A DNA stretch of 64,000 bases from Solwaraspora sp. WMMA2065. GTDB lineage: Bacteria; Actinomycetota; Actinomycetes; Mycobacteriales; Micromonosporaceae. Location: NCBI RefSeq assembly GCF_030345075.1, contig NZ_CP128361.1:4960001-5024000 (forward strand). Direction: 5' to 3'. This document shows positions 20,003-31,050 of the stretch, piece by piece; the stretch's first letter is position 1, and every line of letters starts with the position of its first letter. Made by a program: the position numbers and the translations under genes. Under the pieces are notes generated by a model that did no database searches, was not told where the DNA came from, and was given only the letters and a program-made list of their open reading frames with translations.

Positions 20003-20055
20003 CAGCGAAGCCCGGTCGTACAGCGAAGCCCGGTGGCACGAGGCCACCGGGCTTC
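20003..20055. repeat. Direct repeat plus 13-bp perfect hairpin in a divergent promoter region
   Basis: CAGCGAAGCCCGGT occurs at 20003-20016 and 20021-20034 (18-base period). The second copy is also the left arm of a perfect hairpin: GAAGCCCGGTGGC (20025-20037), loop ACGAG, right arm 20043-20055. It looks like a terminator but lies between two genes that both read away from it. Confidence 0.6.
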
Positions 20056-20190
20056 CCAAACCGGTTCCTGGGGAGGCTCCGGACCTCTATTTCTAGTCGA
20101 GTACCGGCATCGGCACACCCGCCGCACGCGTGACGAAGGACTCATCCGTTCAGACACCATGTCGCTGCGAATACAGGTTGAATGGGCAAA

Positions 20191-20619
20191 ATGCAGAACC
20201 TGTTGCCCGAACCGCCGGCCACCACGCTGCCCGGCGACGAGCAGGCCGAGGCGGCTCTTGCCGAGGCTGCCCAGGTGGACACCGAGGAGGCGTACGCCGC
20301 TGCCGCCGGCCGCCACCCCACCTACAGTCGGGCCTGGGCGGTGCTCGCCCAGCGTGCGTTCACCAGGGGCGAGGTCGTCGCCGCGTACGCCTACGCCCGC
20401 ACCGGCTACCACCGGGGCCTGGACCAGCTGCGCCGCAGCGGCTGGAAGGGGCACGGCCCGGTGCCCTGGTCGCACCGGCCGAACCAGGGTTTCCTGGCCT
20501 GCCTGCACCTGCTGTCCCGGGCGGCCGGCGAGATCGGTGAGAGCGACGAGGCCGCCCGGTGCGCGCAGTTCCTGCGGGACTGCGACCCGGCCGCCGGGGA
20601 CGCTCTCGCCAGCAGTTGA
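20191..20619 (+). CDS. DUF3151 family protein
   Basis: 142 residues. The family core is obvious: AYAYARTGYHRGLDQLRRSGWKG, then GPVPWSHRPNQGFLACLHLL and IGESDEAARC. DUF3151 proteins are small helical, TPR-like cytosolic proteins found throughout Actinobacteria, with no established function. ATG 20191 (MQNLLPEPPATTLPG) is where family sequence begins; ATG 20182 is in frame just upstream. No convincing ribosome site. Convergent with the MinD-like gene (4-base gap). Confidence 0.88.
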   Translation: MQNLLPEPPATTLPGDEQAEAALAEAAQVDTEEAYAAAAGRHPTYSRAWAVLAQRAFTRGEVVAAYAYARTGYHRGLDQLRRSGWKGHGPVPWSHRPNQGFLACLHLLSRAAGEIGESDEAARCAQFLRDCDPAAGDALASS

Positions 20620-20623
20620 CGGC

Positions 20624-22663
20624 TCAGAGCCCTTCGGCCACCGCCGAGGCGATCTTCAGCCATGCCTGCCGGAACGTCGCGGACAACTGCCCGTACCGGA
20701 TCGGTTCCCCGCTGTCGATGATCCGCTCGTACGGTGCCAGCAGCACCGTACGGGTGCGGGCGGCGAAGTGCCGGTGGATCGGCGCCAGGTCGATCTCCCG
20801 GCGGGACGGCGGCATGGAGATGACGGTGACCGCCTGGCGGACCAGCCGCTGCCGGCCGGTCTGCTCCAGGTGGTCGAGCATCCGGGCGGCCGGCTCGGCG
20901 GAGTCGTTGCGGGCCGACATGGTCACCACGAGCTGGTCGGTGGCGTCGATCGCCGCCTGCCAGTTCTGTGCCCGTACGTTGTTCCCGGTGTCCACGAAGA
21001 TCAACTTGTAGAACCGGCTGACCACCTCACGGATCTCGGCGAACGCGGCGGCGGTCAGCATCTCGCCGGCGGTGGCCGACTCGTCCGAGGCGAGCACGTC
21101 GAACATGCCTTCGCCCTGCGCCCGCACGTACTGCGACAGGTCGCCGACCCGGCCGTGTGACCCCTGGAACAGGCGCAGGTCGCGCAGCATGTCCCGGACC
21201 GTACGGGAGTGGAAGTCCTGCTGGGCGCGCATGCCGAGGGTGCCCTGTGTCTCGTTGTTGTCCCAGGCCAGCACGTAGCCGCCGCGCTTCTGCCCGAACG
21301 TCATGGCCAGCATCAGGATGGCGACGGTCTTGCCGGCCCCGCCCTTCGGGTTGACCACGGTGACCTGGCGCAGCCCACCGAAGTTGCGGCGCACCATTTC
21401 GACGTCCCGCCGGATCTCCTGCTCGTGCTGCCCCGGCGGCAGCTTGACCAGGCCCAGCGTGGTCCGGTTGAGCGCGGCCCGGACCCCCATCGTGGCGACC
21501 GGGTCGGCCGGTTTCGTCGCCCGCCGCAGGGCGAACTCCTCGGCGGTCGGCACGAACGACTCGGGTGTCCAGCCCGCCGGCAGTTGGCTGCCGTCGGCCG
21601 ACGGGCTGGCCTGCTGGTGCGTCGGCGCGGCCGGCTGCCGCAGGGGATCCTGGTACGCGGGACCCTGCTGGGTGGGACCTTGCTGCACCGACCCGAGCAC
21701 CCCGGGCGGCACCGGGTAGCCCGAGTCGAACATCGCCGACCGTGGCGGCGGCACCGGAGCGTCCGGCACCGGAGGCGACGGCATCCGGTGCACCCCGGGC
21801 GCTTCCTGGTACGGCTGTCGGGGCAGCTCGGTCACGCCCGGACTCACCTGCTGGTACGCCGACGCCGCCGGAGTCTGGGTAGGCGCTGGCGCTGGGGGTG
21901 ACCAGGCTCCGCTGTCCGTCGGGGTCCAGTCGTCCCAGCCGGCTGCCGACACCGACGCGGCTGCCGACACCGGGCCGGCGGCGGGCGGGGCCCACGGGTC
22001 GGCGGGCTGGCCCGGCGCGGGTTCCGTCACCTCTTCCCGAGGCTCACTCGGCCGGCCGGGGCCGGTTGGCCCAGGCGGCGGTAGTGGGGGCGGCGTCGGC
22101 GTCTGACCGGGTGGCGGGGCGGGCCGGCTGGGACCAGGATGCGGCTGGCGGGGGTGGGTCGGGCCGGGCCGGGGCGGTGTCGGGTGCGGCCGGCCGGGCG
22201 CCTCCGACGTGGGCGCGGCAGCCTCCGACGTGGGCGCGGCCGCGTCCGCCGGCGGTACGGGTTGCTCCGCCAACGGTACGGGCTGCTCCGGTGACCGCCG
22301 GGGAGCCGGCGGCACGGCACCGGACGGACCAGCATCGCCGCCGGTGCCACCGTCGCGGGCGGTGCCCCCAGAACCAGCAGCACCGGTCGAGCGGCTGGTC
22401 AACCTGCTGGGTGGCTGCGCCCACGGCGACGCCGGCGAATGCGGCAGCTCCGGGTCGCGGTCGGCGGGCAACCGACCGTTGCCGGCCGTCCTGCCGTTGT
22501 CGGGCCGGACCTCGGCTCCGGACGTCACCGTTGGGATGACCGGTACCGCGATGGTCTGATCGTTGCGGGGAGTGGCCACGACCTCGTCCGGCGGCCAGAA
22601 CGGCTCCTCCACCTGGCCTCCGTCAGCGTCGGTCGAACGCCCCGGATCGGTGTTGTCGTGCAC
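20624..22663 (-). CDS. MinD/ParA-like ATPase with long proline-rich N-terminus
   Basis: 679 residues. Residues 1 to about 370 are low-complexity Pro/Ala/Gly/Thr, probably disordered. The C-terminal 260 residues are a deviant-Walker ATPase: VVNPKGGAGKTVAIL (P-loop about 436-445), VLAWDNNETQGTLG, FVDTGNNVRAQNW and SARNDSAEPAARMLDHL. This layout matches EspI-type and other MinD-like proteins near type VII secretion loci in actinobacteria, but no ESX gene is visible here, so that link is only an analogy. The start is GTG 22663 after AGGGGGG. MinD-type proteins switch with ATP and often act at membranes or in positioning complexes. Confidence 0.8.
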   Translation of the reverse strand: MHDNTDPGRSTDADGGQVEEPFWPPDEVVATPRNDQTIAVPVIPTVTSGAEVRPDNGRTAGNGRLPADRDPELPHSPASPWAQPPSRLTSRSTGAAGSGGTARDGGTGGDAGPSGAVPPAPRRSPEQPVPLAEQPVPPADAAAPTSEAAAPTSEAPGRPHPTPPRPGPTHPRQPHPGPSRPAPPPGQTPTPPPLPPPGPTGPGRPSEPREEVTEPAPGQPADPWAPPAAGPVSAAASVSAAGWDDWTPTDSGAWSPPAPAPTQTPAASAYQQVSPGVTELPRQPYQEAPGVHRMPSPPVPDAPVPPPRSAMFDSGYPVPPGVLGSVQQGPTQQGPAYQDPLRQPAAPTHQQASPSADGSQLPAGWTPESFVPTAEEFALRRATKPADPVATMGVRAALNRTTLGLVKLPPGQHEQEIRRDVEMVRRNFGGLRQVTVVNPKGGAGKTVAILMLAMTFGQKRGGYVLAWDNNETQGTLGMRAQQDFHSRTVRDMLRDLRLFQGSHGRVGDLSQYVRAQGEGMFDVLASDESATAGEMLTAAAFAEIREVVSRFYKLIFVDTGNNVRAQNWQAAIDATDQLVVTMSARNDSAEPAARMLDHLEQTGRQRLVRQAVTVISMPPSRREIDLAPIHRHFAARTRTVLLAPYERIIDSGEPIRYGQLSATFRQAWLKIASAVAEGL

Positions 22664-22740
22664 TGCGTAGTACCCCCCTAGCCCCCCACGGACAACCCGA
22701 GGATGTGCAGGTCAGTCGCTACTTAGCGTCGCATACCAGG

Positions 22741-25164
<2,424 letters not shown>

Positions 25165-25210
25165 GCCGTACCGTCGGCTCTGAGCGGTACCCGTGCCCCC
25201 GGCACGCGGA

Positions 25211-25234
25211 TCCTCAGAGAATCCTCAGATCTCC
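25211..25234 (+). promoter_or_regulatory. Copy 1 of a 24-bp repeat with two TCCTCAG half-sites
   Basis: Contains TCCTCAG at 25211 and again at 25222, an 11-base period typical of tandem sites for OmpR/PhoB-family response regulators. An identical 24-bp sequence lies at 26789-26812 before the next gene. It is 132 bases ahead of the ferric-reductase-like gene. Confidence 0.65.
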
Positions 25235-25366
25235 GCCAAGCGTGGCGGAGCATGCCTGCTTCATGATCGAACCGGACCCGAACGTCCGCCGGTTGCCACC
25301 AGCGCCGGCGGCGGGGCACCGTTCCCGGTATTCGATTGATAGTAACTGATAGCAGGGAGTAAGGCA

Positions 25367-26749
25367 GTGAGCCGGCTGTACGGCGATCCCAATCGCGTGC
25401 GAGACGCGATGGAGGCCACCCCCACCCCGACCCCTCCGACCGGCATCCCCCCGATGACCTTGGCCCGCTGGACCCTGTGGGGTGTGCTGGCTGCCAACCT
25501 GTTGATCCTCGAAGTGGCCTTCTTCGCGTACGGCCAGGGCAAGCACCCGGTGCTGACCGTCGCCAAGTTCTTCGGCCTGCACGCCGCCATGATCATGATG
25601 CTGCAGCTGACCCTGGTGGCCCGGATTCCCTGGCTGGACCGGCGGCTCGGGATGGACCGGCTCACCGCTTGGCACCGGTGGATCGGTTTCGGTCTGTTCT
25701 GGACCGTGATGCTGCACGCCGTGTTCGTGATCGCCGGCTACGCCACCCTGTACGACATGGGCTTCGGCGAGACGTTCCTGAGCCTGGCCGGGGTGACCGC
25801 CTCGCTGCTCGGGATGATCGCCGCCGGCATCATGATCGTCGTGGTCGGGGCCTCCATCCGGTACGCCCGCCGCCGCCTGCCGTACGAGGCCTGGCACAGC
25901 CTGCACGTGCTGATCTACCTCGCGCTGCTGGCCGGCCTGGTGCACCAGTTCATGGAGACCACCACCTTCGACTCGGCCCCGGCCAACATCTACTGGTGGA
26001 CACTGTGGGCACTGGTGATCGGGTCGCTGATCGTCAACCGGGCGATCGTCCCGCTGTGGCGCAACGCGTACCACCAGTTCCGGGTCGCCGCCGTGGTGCC
26101 CGAGGCCGACAACGTGACCTCGGTGTACGTCACCGGCCGGCATCTGGACCGGCTGCCGTCGCGCGCCGGGCAGTTCTGCATCTGGCGGTTCCCCGGTCAC
26201 AACCGCTGGTGGCAGGCGAACCCGTTCTCGCTGTCGGCGGCACCCGACGGACGTTCCCTGCGGCTGACCGCGAAGGCCGCCGGCAAGACCAGCGCCGGGC
26301 TACGGCACCTGAAGGTCGGCAACCGGGTCTTCATCGAGGGGCCGTACGGCGCATTCACCAACCTGCACCGCAAACTGGACAAGACCCTGCTGGTCGCCGG
26401 TGGCGTCGGGGTCACCCCGATCCGGGCGCTGCTGGAGGAGTCGGGCGGTTCGACGGTGGTGCTCTACCGGGCGGCCAAGGAGACCGACGCGGTGCTCCTC
26501 GGCGAGCTGCAAGGGCTGGCCGCCGCGCAGGGTGCGCAGCTGCACGTGCTGACCGGGCGCACCGGGTCCGGGTCGCCGCCGAACCGGCCGTTCGACCCGG
26601 AGAACCTGCTCGCACGGGTGCCGGACATCACCGAACGCGAGGTGTTCGTCTGCGGGCCGCCGGCGATGACCACCGCCGTCGTCGACAGTGTCCGGGCCAT
26701 CGGCGTGCCGAACGCCCAGATCCACGCCGAACGCTTCGGTCTGGGCTGA
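25367..26749 (+). CDS. Ferric-reductase-like transmembrane flavoprotein (NOX/FRE type)
   Basis: 460 residues. After a 30-residue cytosolic lead there are six membrane helices with paired His residues (LTAWHRWIGFG, MLHAVFVIAG, YEAWHSLHVLIYL, LVHQFME) that should bind haem. From about residue 225 comes a ferredoxin-NADP-reductase module: FAD motif WQANPFSLSAAP, then VFIEGPYGAF, NAD-binding LLVAGGVGVTPIRALLE and the C-terminal VFVCGPPAMTTAVV. It should move electrons from NAD(P)H through FAD and haem to an outside acceptor such as Fe3+. GTG 25367 follows GGGAG. The shared 24-bp site upstream suggests coregulation with the next gene. Confidence 0.88.
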   Translation: MSRLYGDPNRVRDAMEATPTPTPPTGIPPMTLARWTLWGVLAANLLILEVAFFAYGQGKHPVLTVAKFFGLHAAMIMMLQLTLVARIPWLDRRLGMDRLTAWHRWIGFGLFWTVMLHAVFVIAGYATLYDMGFGETFLSLAGVTASLLGMIAAGIMIVVVGASIRYARRRLPYEAWHSLHVLIYLALLAGLVHQFMETTTFDSAPANIYWWTLWALVIGSLIVNRAIVPLWRNAYHQFRVAAVVPEADNVTSVYVTGRHLDRLPSRAGQFCIWRFPGHNRWWQANPFSLSAAPDGRSLRLTAKAAGKTSAGLRHLKVGNRVFIEGPYGAFTNLHRKLDKTLLVAGGVGVTPIRALLEESGGSTVVLYRAAKETDAVLLGELQGLAAAQGAQLHVLTGRTGSGSPPNRPFDPENLLARVPDITEREVFVCGPPAMTTAVVDSVRAIGVPNAQIHAERFGLG

Positions 26750-26812
26750 ACCCTGAGGGGTTTGGGCTGAACCCTGAGGCTCAGCCCTTCCTCAGAGAAT
26801 CCTCAGATCTCC
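26742..26812. repeat. Repeat cluster between the reductase and the FAD oxidoreductase genes
   Basis: TGGGCTGAACCCTGAGG occurs at 26742-26758 (overlapping the reductase stop) and 26763-26779, a 21-base period. GGGCTGA at 26764 pairs with TCAGCCC at 26781-26787 as a small hairpin. The second copy of the 24-bp TCCTCAG repeat follows at 26789-26812, 85 bases ahead of the next start. It combines a terminator-like fold and a probable operator. Confidence 0.6.
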
Positions 26813-26897
26813 ATCACGCGCCGTGTCCGGTCGCGGCCCGATGATCGTAGGACCTGTCGGCGGGTCGGCGGGTTCGACCCGGAAGGGCGAAACAAGG

Positions 26898-28367
26898 GTG
26901 AGCGACAGCGACGGCACCAGCGCGATCGTGATCGGGGCGGGAATCGCCGGTCTGGCCACCGCGCGGGTGCTGAGCGACCACGTCGATCGGGTGACGGTCC
27001 TGGAACGGGACCGGCTGCCCGACGACGCGGTGCCACGCCGGGGCGTCCCGCAGGGCCGCCACGGCCACCTGCTGCTGGCGGCCGGTCGGCGGCTCCTTGA
27101 CGGCTGGTTCCCCGGGCTCACCGGGGAACTGGCCGCCGCCGGTGCCGTCCCACTGCACGGCGCCGACCTGGTGTGGCATCAGGGCGGCGGCTACCGGGCC
27201 CGTCCCGACCTCGGGTTCCTCGCCATGTCGGCGAGTCGGCCGCTGCTGGAGGACGCGGTCCGTCGGTGCCTGCTGCGGCAGCGGCGCAACGTGACCGTCG
27301 TCGACCGGACCGCGGTCGACGGCCTGGTCGTCGCGACCGGCCGGACTGCCGGCGCCCGGATGCTCGGCGCCAGCGTCGACGATGCCCGGGTCACCGGTGT
27401 CCGGGTGGACGGGGTCGAGCACCGGGCCGACCTGGTCGTCGCCTGTACCGGGCGCAACACCCGCTTCCTGGACCAGTTGGCCGAGCTTGGCTTCCCGGCA
27501 CCGGAGGTCGCGGCGGTACGGGTCGACGCGGCGTACGCGTCGCAGCTGGTCCGGCGGGGCCCGGATGACCTCGACGGTGCCCTCGCGGTCGTGGTCGACG
27601 ACCGGGCCGGCGGCCACCGGACCGGCACCATGGTGCCGGTGGAAGGCGACCGCTGGCTGATCACCATCGGCTCCCGGCACGGGGAGGTGCCGCCGAGTGA
27701 CCCGGTCGAGTTCGAGAACTTCGCCCGGGAGCTCCCGTCACCCACCATCGCCGACGTGCTGACCAAGGCCGAAGCGCTCAGCCCGGTGCTGACCCACCGG
27801 ATCGCCACCGATCAGCGCCGGCAGGTGGAACGGCTGCGCCGTACCCCGGCCGGATTCCTGGTCCTGGGCGACGCGATCTGCAGCCTCAACCCGATCCACG
27901 CGCAAGGTGTGACCTCCGCCGCCCGGCAGGCTCGGGCGTTGGACCGGGCGCTGCGGCGGTACGGGCCGACCTCGCCACGGCTGGCCGGTGCCTTCTACCG
28001 TCGGGCCGGCCGGGCGGTCGACGCACTGTGGCGTACCGCCGTCGGAGCCGACTTCGCCGATCCCCGGACCACGGGCCACCGGCCGGTCGGTACCGGTCTG
28101 GTCAACCGGTACCGGAACCTGGTGTCCCGGGCCTGTCACACGTCGCCGGTGGTGGCCCGGCAGGCGCTGCTGGTGCAGCATCTGCTGGCCCGGCCGGTGT
28201 CGTTGGCGACTCCGGCGATGATGCTGCGGGTGCTGCTGGCCGTCCGACATCGGCCGGGCCGGCCACCGGAGAGCACACTCTCCGGTGGCCGGCCCGGCCG
28301 CGGATCGACCAGTGGCGGCGGCCGCCGGTCGGGATCAGCGGCGACGGCCAACCGGGCCGATCAGTAG
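26898..28367 (+). CDS. FAD-dependent oxidoreductase (monooxygenase/halogenase-like fold)
   Basis: 489 residues. N-terminal FAD-binding Rossmann motif [15 protein letters not shown], then [29 protein letters not shown], a pattern seen in actinomycete squalene-epoxidase/geranylgeranyl-reductase-like flavoproteins, and the second FAD motif [24 protein letters not shown]. The substrate is unknown. GTG 26898 follows GGAAGGG. The last 40 codons run through a perfect 23-bp hairpin and give a Gly/Arg/Ser-rich tail, so the original stop may have been lost; the 3' end overlaps the convergent protease gene by seven bases. Confidence 0.82.
   Translation: MSDSDGTSAIVIGAGIAGLATARVLSDHVDRVTVLERDRLPDDAVPRRGVPQGRHGHLLLAAGRRLLDGWFPGLTGELAAAGAVPLHGADLVWHQGGGYRARPDLGFLAMSASRPLLEDAVRRCLLRQRRNVTVVDRTAVDGLVVATGRTAGARMLGASVDDARVTGVRVDGVEHRADLVVACTGRNTRFLDQLAELGFPAPEVAAVRVDAAYASQLVRRGPDDLDGALAVVVDDRAGGHRTGTMVPVEGDRWLITIGSRHGEVPPSDPVEFENFARELPSPTIADVLTKAEALSPVLTHRIATDQRRQVERLRRTPAGFLVLGDAICSLNPIHAQGVTSAARQARALDRALRRYGPTSPRLAGAFYRRAGRAVDALWRTAVGADFADPRTTGHRPVGTGLVNRYRNLVSRACHTSPVVARQALLVQHLLARPVSLATPAMMLRVLLAVRHRPGRPPESTLSGGRPGRGSTSGGGRRSGSAATANRADQ
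28252..28301. terminator. Perfect 23-bp hairpin inside the end of the FAD oxidoreductase gene
   Basis: Arms 28252-28274 and 28279-28301 are perfect reverse complements with loop CACA. It would terminate the convergent protease transcript 60 bases after its stop. On the + strand it lies about 65 bases before the annotated stop of the oxidoreductase. Confidence 0.75.
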
Positions 28368-29227
28368 ATCGTCACGTCGTACTCGTCGACCGCCTCGCGC
28401 ACCGGCTGGTAGAAGGTCGTGCCGCCGGTCCGGCAGTTGCCGCTGCCGCCCGAGGTGAGGCCCAGCGCGGTCGACCCGGAGTAGAGCGGGCCGCCGGAGT
28501 CGCCCGGCTCGGCGCAGACGTTGGTCCGGATCAGACCGCGGACGACCCCGCTGCCCAGGTAGCGGACCCGGGCGTTGAGCGCGGTGACCGTACCGCTGTG
28601 GGTGCCGGTGGTCGAACCGGTGCGGGTCACCGACTGCCCGACGAAGGCGTCGCCGACGCTGAACCCACCCGGGTGGCTCTGCGCCGGGTTGTCGTAGCGG
28701 ACCAGCGCGTAGTCGTCACCGGGGAAGCTGTAGTCGATGGTCGGGCCGATCAGGTTGGTCTGCGCGGAGTTGCTGTACCAGGTGCTGACCACCTCACCGC
28801 AGTGCCCGGCGGTGAGGAAGTAGTAGGTGCTGCCGCGTACGGCGTTGAACCCGAGCGAGCACCGGCCGCCGCTGCCGTAGATCGGGTCGCCGGACGAGAC
28901 CAGCCGGGTGAAGACGCCGGACGTACGCTCGACCCGGATCGCGCTGGCCTTGCCGCGTGCGGCCAGCCGGATCTTGGCGATCTCGGCGCGGGAGACGCTG
29001 CTGTCGGCGGTCACCACGACGCGACCGGAGGCGCTGTCGACGTGCCAGGCGATCCCTTCGACGCCGGAGGCTTCCACCAGGTCGCTGACCTGGGCTAGTT
29101 CGCTGGCGGTGTAGACGACCGGGGCGGCTGCCCCGGCGGATGGCAGGGCGAGCGCGCCGGCGGTGACTACGCCGACGGCGACGGCGAGCAGCCGGGTGGC
29201 CCGACTGGTCGTGTGGCTGAGCCGCAC
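28361..29227 (-). CDS. Secreted trypsin-fold serine protease (S1E, streptogrisin type)
   Basis: 288 residues. Signal peptide ([20 protein letters not shown], cleavage near AGAAAP), a short pro-region, then the mature protease with catalytic His in FLTAGHCG, Asp in DDYALVRYD and Ser in EPGDSGGPL. Paired cysteines (RCSLGF with [13 protein letters not shown] with GNCRTG) fit the two conserved disulphides. It is closest in look to streptogrisin/alpha-lytic-type extracellular proteases; the pro-domain is shorter than in alpha-lytic protease. GTG 29227 follows GGAGGG at five bases. Expected in the medium or cell wall. Confidence 0.9.
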   Translation of the reverse strand: MRLSHTTSRATRLLAVAVGVVTAGALALPSAGAAAPVVYTASELAQVSDLVEASGVEGIAWHVDSASGRVVVTADSSVSRAEIAKIRLAARGKASAIRVERTSGVFTRLVSSGDPIYGSGGRCSLGFNAVRGSTYYFLTAGHCGEVVSTWYSNSAQTNLIGPTIDYSFPGDDYALVRYDNPAQSHPGGFSVGDAFVGQSVTRTGSTTGTHSGTVTALNARVRYLGSGVVRGLIRTNVCAEPGDSGGPLYSGSTALGLTSGGSGNCRTGGTTFYQPVREAVDEYDVTIY

Positions 29228-29730
29228 TGTTCCCTCCTGAATGTGACTGGGGATCTCAGGCTTACTGGATATTGACAGTTTTGTTGTGTGTCGATGCTGA
29301 TGCAAGCGCTAACATGGCAAAATTACTTAGACAATAGCAAATATGAAAAACAATCCTGGCAGTTGTCTGACTTGGCGGCGTCCCGCTTTGGTCAGAAGGT
29401 GGTCCGGTCGGGGTCGGCGATTCGGTCCAGCACGGTCGTCCAGGTGGTACGCAGCGCCCATGGCCGGCCGACAGCTGCCTCACCGCTGTCCGGCCAGTGG
29501 ATGTCCGCGCGGTCCTGGGGGTGGACGTTTGGCACGGGAGGGCGGCATCGGGCGATCATGTCGCCCTCTGGTCTGGTGTCCAATGAATGTCTGACACTGA
29601 CCGTCTCCTGCTTGAATTTGCGACCATTCCACAACCGTGGACCCTGGTAACGTTCCGGGGCGACACAGATCGATTCTTGTCGATCATGGTGTTCCTGTGT
29701 CGATCCAGTTCTTCCTCGAGAGGATCACGG
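29228..29730. other. Intergenic region between divergent secreted-protein genes
   Basis: About 500 bases without a credible gene. The part near the protease (29265-29365) is clearly AT-rich for this genome, with TTGACA at 29274-29279 on one strand, and probably holds its promoter. The middle is ordinary GC-rich sequence with only short open frames lacking ribosome sites. I see no RNA gene. Confidence 0.5.
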
Positions 29731-30951
29731 ATGTCCCGTCCCGCCCGCCTCACCCGGCGCGCCCTCGTCGCAGCGATCACCGGCGCCCTCGTCGCCACCC
29801 TCACGCCCGGCACCCCGGTCTCGGCCGCCGACCGACCCTTCATCTACCAGGTAACCCCCGGCACCGCGCAGTGGCGCGCGCTGAGCAGCCACCAGGAGAT
29901 GGTCGACGCCGTACAGATGCCGGACAAGACCGCCGCCGCCTTGCGGACCCCGCTGCTCGTCGACGCCGTCCTGGCGTACCCGCTGCTGCCCGACGCCCTG
30001 GCCTTCAACAGCGTCCAACAAGGCTTCGAGACCGTCACCGCACGCTTCACCGGACTGCAGGAACTGCTCCGCCGCCCCGACGCCGGCCAGGAACTGCTGA
30101 AGCGCTACCGGACCCTGAACCTTGCGGCCCGCCCCGGTGAGACGCTCGATGAAGCAGGTGACCGGGTCATGACCGCATGGAAACTGGAAACCGTCCTCGC
30201 CCAGCCGCAGGTGCTGGCCACCCTGACCACGGCGCAGTCCGCGGAGTTGCTGCACGTCGGACTCGCCGTACACCGAGCCAAGCAGGCCGACGCCAAGACG
30301 TACAGCCAGGCCAGCCTGGAACCGACCGCGGTGCTGCTGGGCCGCACGCTCGCGATCCGGGAAGGCTGGGACTGGACCCGCTCGGAGTTGCTGCGGGAGG
30401 GCCTGCAACTGCGGCCGGGCGCGGTCGAGACCACCGTTGCCGCCGTACGGGCACACCTGGCCGATCCCAGCGTCGCGCACCCGGTCAGCGACGACGTCGG
30501 GACGCTGGACTACTACAGCACCGTCTACACCCCCAACGGCACCCCGGTCACGGTGATCACCAGGACGTACGAGCTGACCAGCGCCGAGATCACCAACGGC
30601 AACAACTACGTGGACAGCTTTTATCCGTCGGCCACCCGGGAAAGCAACGCCTCGCGCATGTACAACTGCCACTCATACGCCTGGTACAGCACTTCCAGCG
30701 CGAACAACCGGTGGATGAACAGCCCCGGTGACGACCAGTACTGGCTCGATGGCAGCTACACCCGCTGGCACCCGCCGTACATCTGGTTCTCCAGCATGAA
30801 GCTGTCGTACGCCAGTGACGATCACTCCGGCATCTGGGTCGGCACCAGCAGGTACGTACGGTCCAAGTGGGGTCAGCTGCCCCTGATGTACCACTACTGG
30901 AACTACTCCCCGTACAGCAGTGCCACCACCAACTCGTACTTTCCGTCCTGA
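29731..30951 (+). CDS. Secreted protein with a YNCHSYAW Cys/His motif (papain-like candidate)
   Basis: 406 residues from ATG 29731 after GAGAGG. Signal peptide with Arg-Arg then ALVAAITGALVATL and a cut near VSAADR. Residues 35-260 are helical. The C-terminal 170 residues contain MYNCHSYAWYSTSSANNRWM, a WLDGSYTRW segment, DDHSGIWVG and KWGQLPLMYHYWNYSPY. Bacterial secreted proteins with the order NCHSYAW...DHS...KWG exist, and the Cys followed by a later His fits an NlpC/P60- or papain-like nucleophile pair, so a cell-wall amidase or peptidase is plausible. That activity is inference; I know no characterised member. A perfect hairpin follows. Confidence 0.65.
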   Translation: MSRPARLTRRALVAAITGALVATLTPGTPVSAADRPFIYQVTPGTAQWRALSSHQEMVDAVQMPDKTAAALRTPLLVDAVLAYPLLPDALAFNSVQQGFETVTARFTGLQELLRRPDAGQELLKRYRTLNLAARPGETLDEAGDRVMTAWKLETVLAQPQVLATLTTAQSAELLHVGLAVHRAKQADAKTYSQASLEPTAVLLGRTLAIREGWDWTRSELLREGLQLRPGAVETTVAAVRAHLADPSVAHPVSDDVGTLDYYSTVYTPNGTPVTVITRTYELTSAEITNGNNYVDSFYPSATRESNASRMYNCHSYAWYSTSSANNRWMNSPGDDQYWLDGSYTRWHPPYIWFSSMKLSYASDDHSGIWVGTSRYVRSKWGQLPLMYHYWNYSPYSSATTNSYFPS

Positions 30952-30981
30952 CCGACCTGCGGAGCCTGATTGGCAGCAGTG

Positions 30982-31016
30982 ACGTGCCTGGCGGGAACGG
31001 ATCCCGCCAGGCACGT
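30982..31016. terminator. Perfect 15-bp bidirectional terminator hairpin
   Basis: Arms 30982-30996 and 31002-31016 (ACGTGCCTGGCGGGA) with loop ACGGA, between the convergent secreted-protein gene and the ABC permease gene. Confidence 0.75.
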
Positions 31017-31050
31017 GGTGCTTGCCGACCGTCGACCGGCCCGGTCGCTG

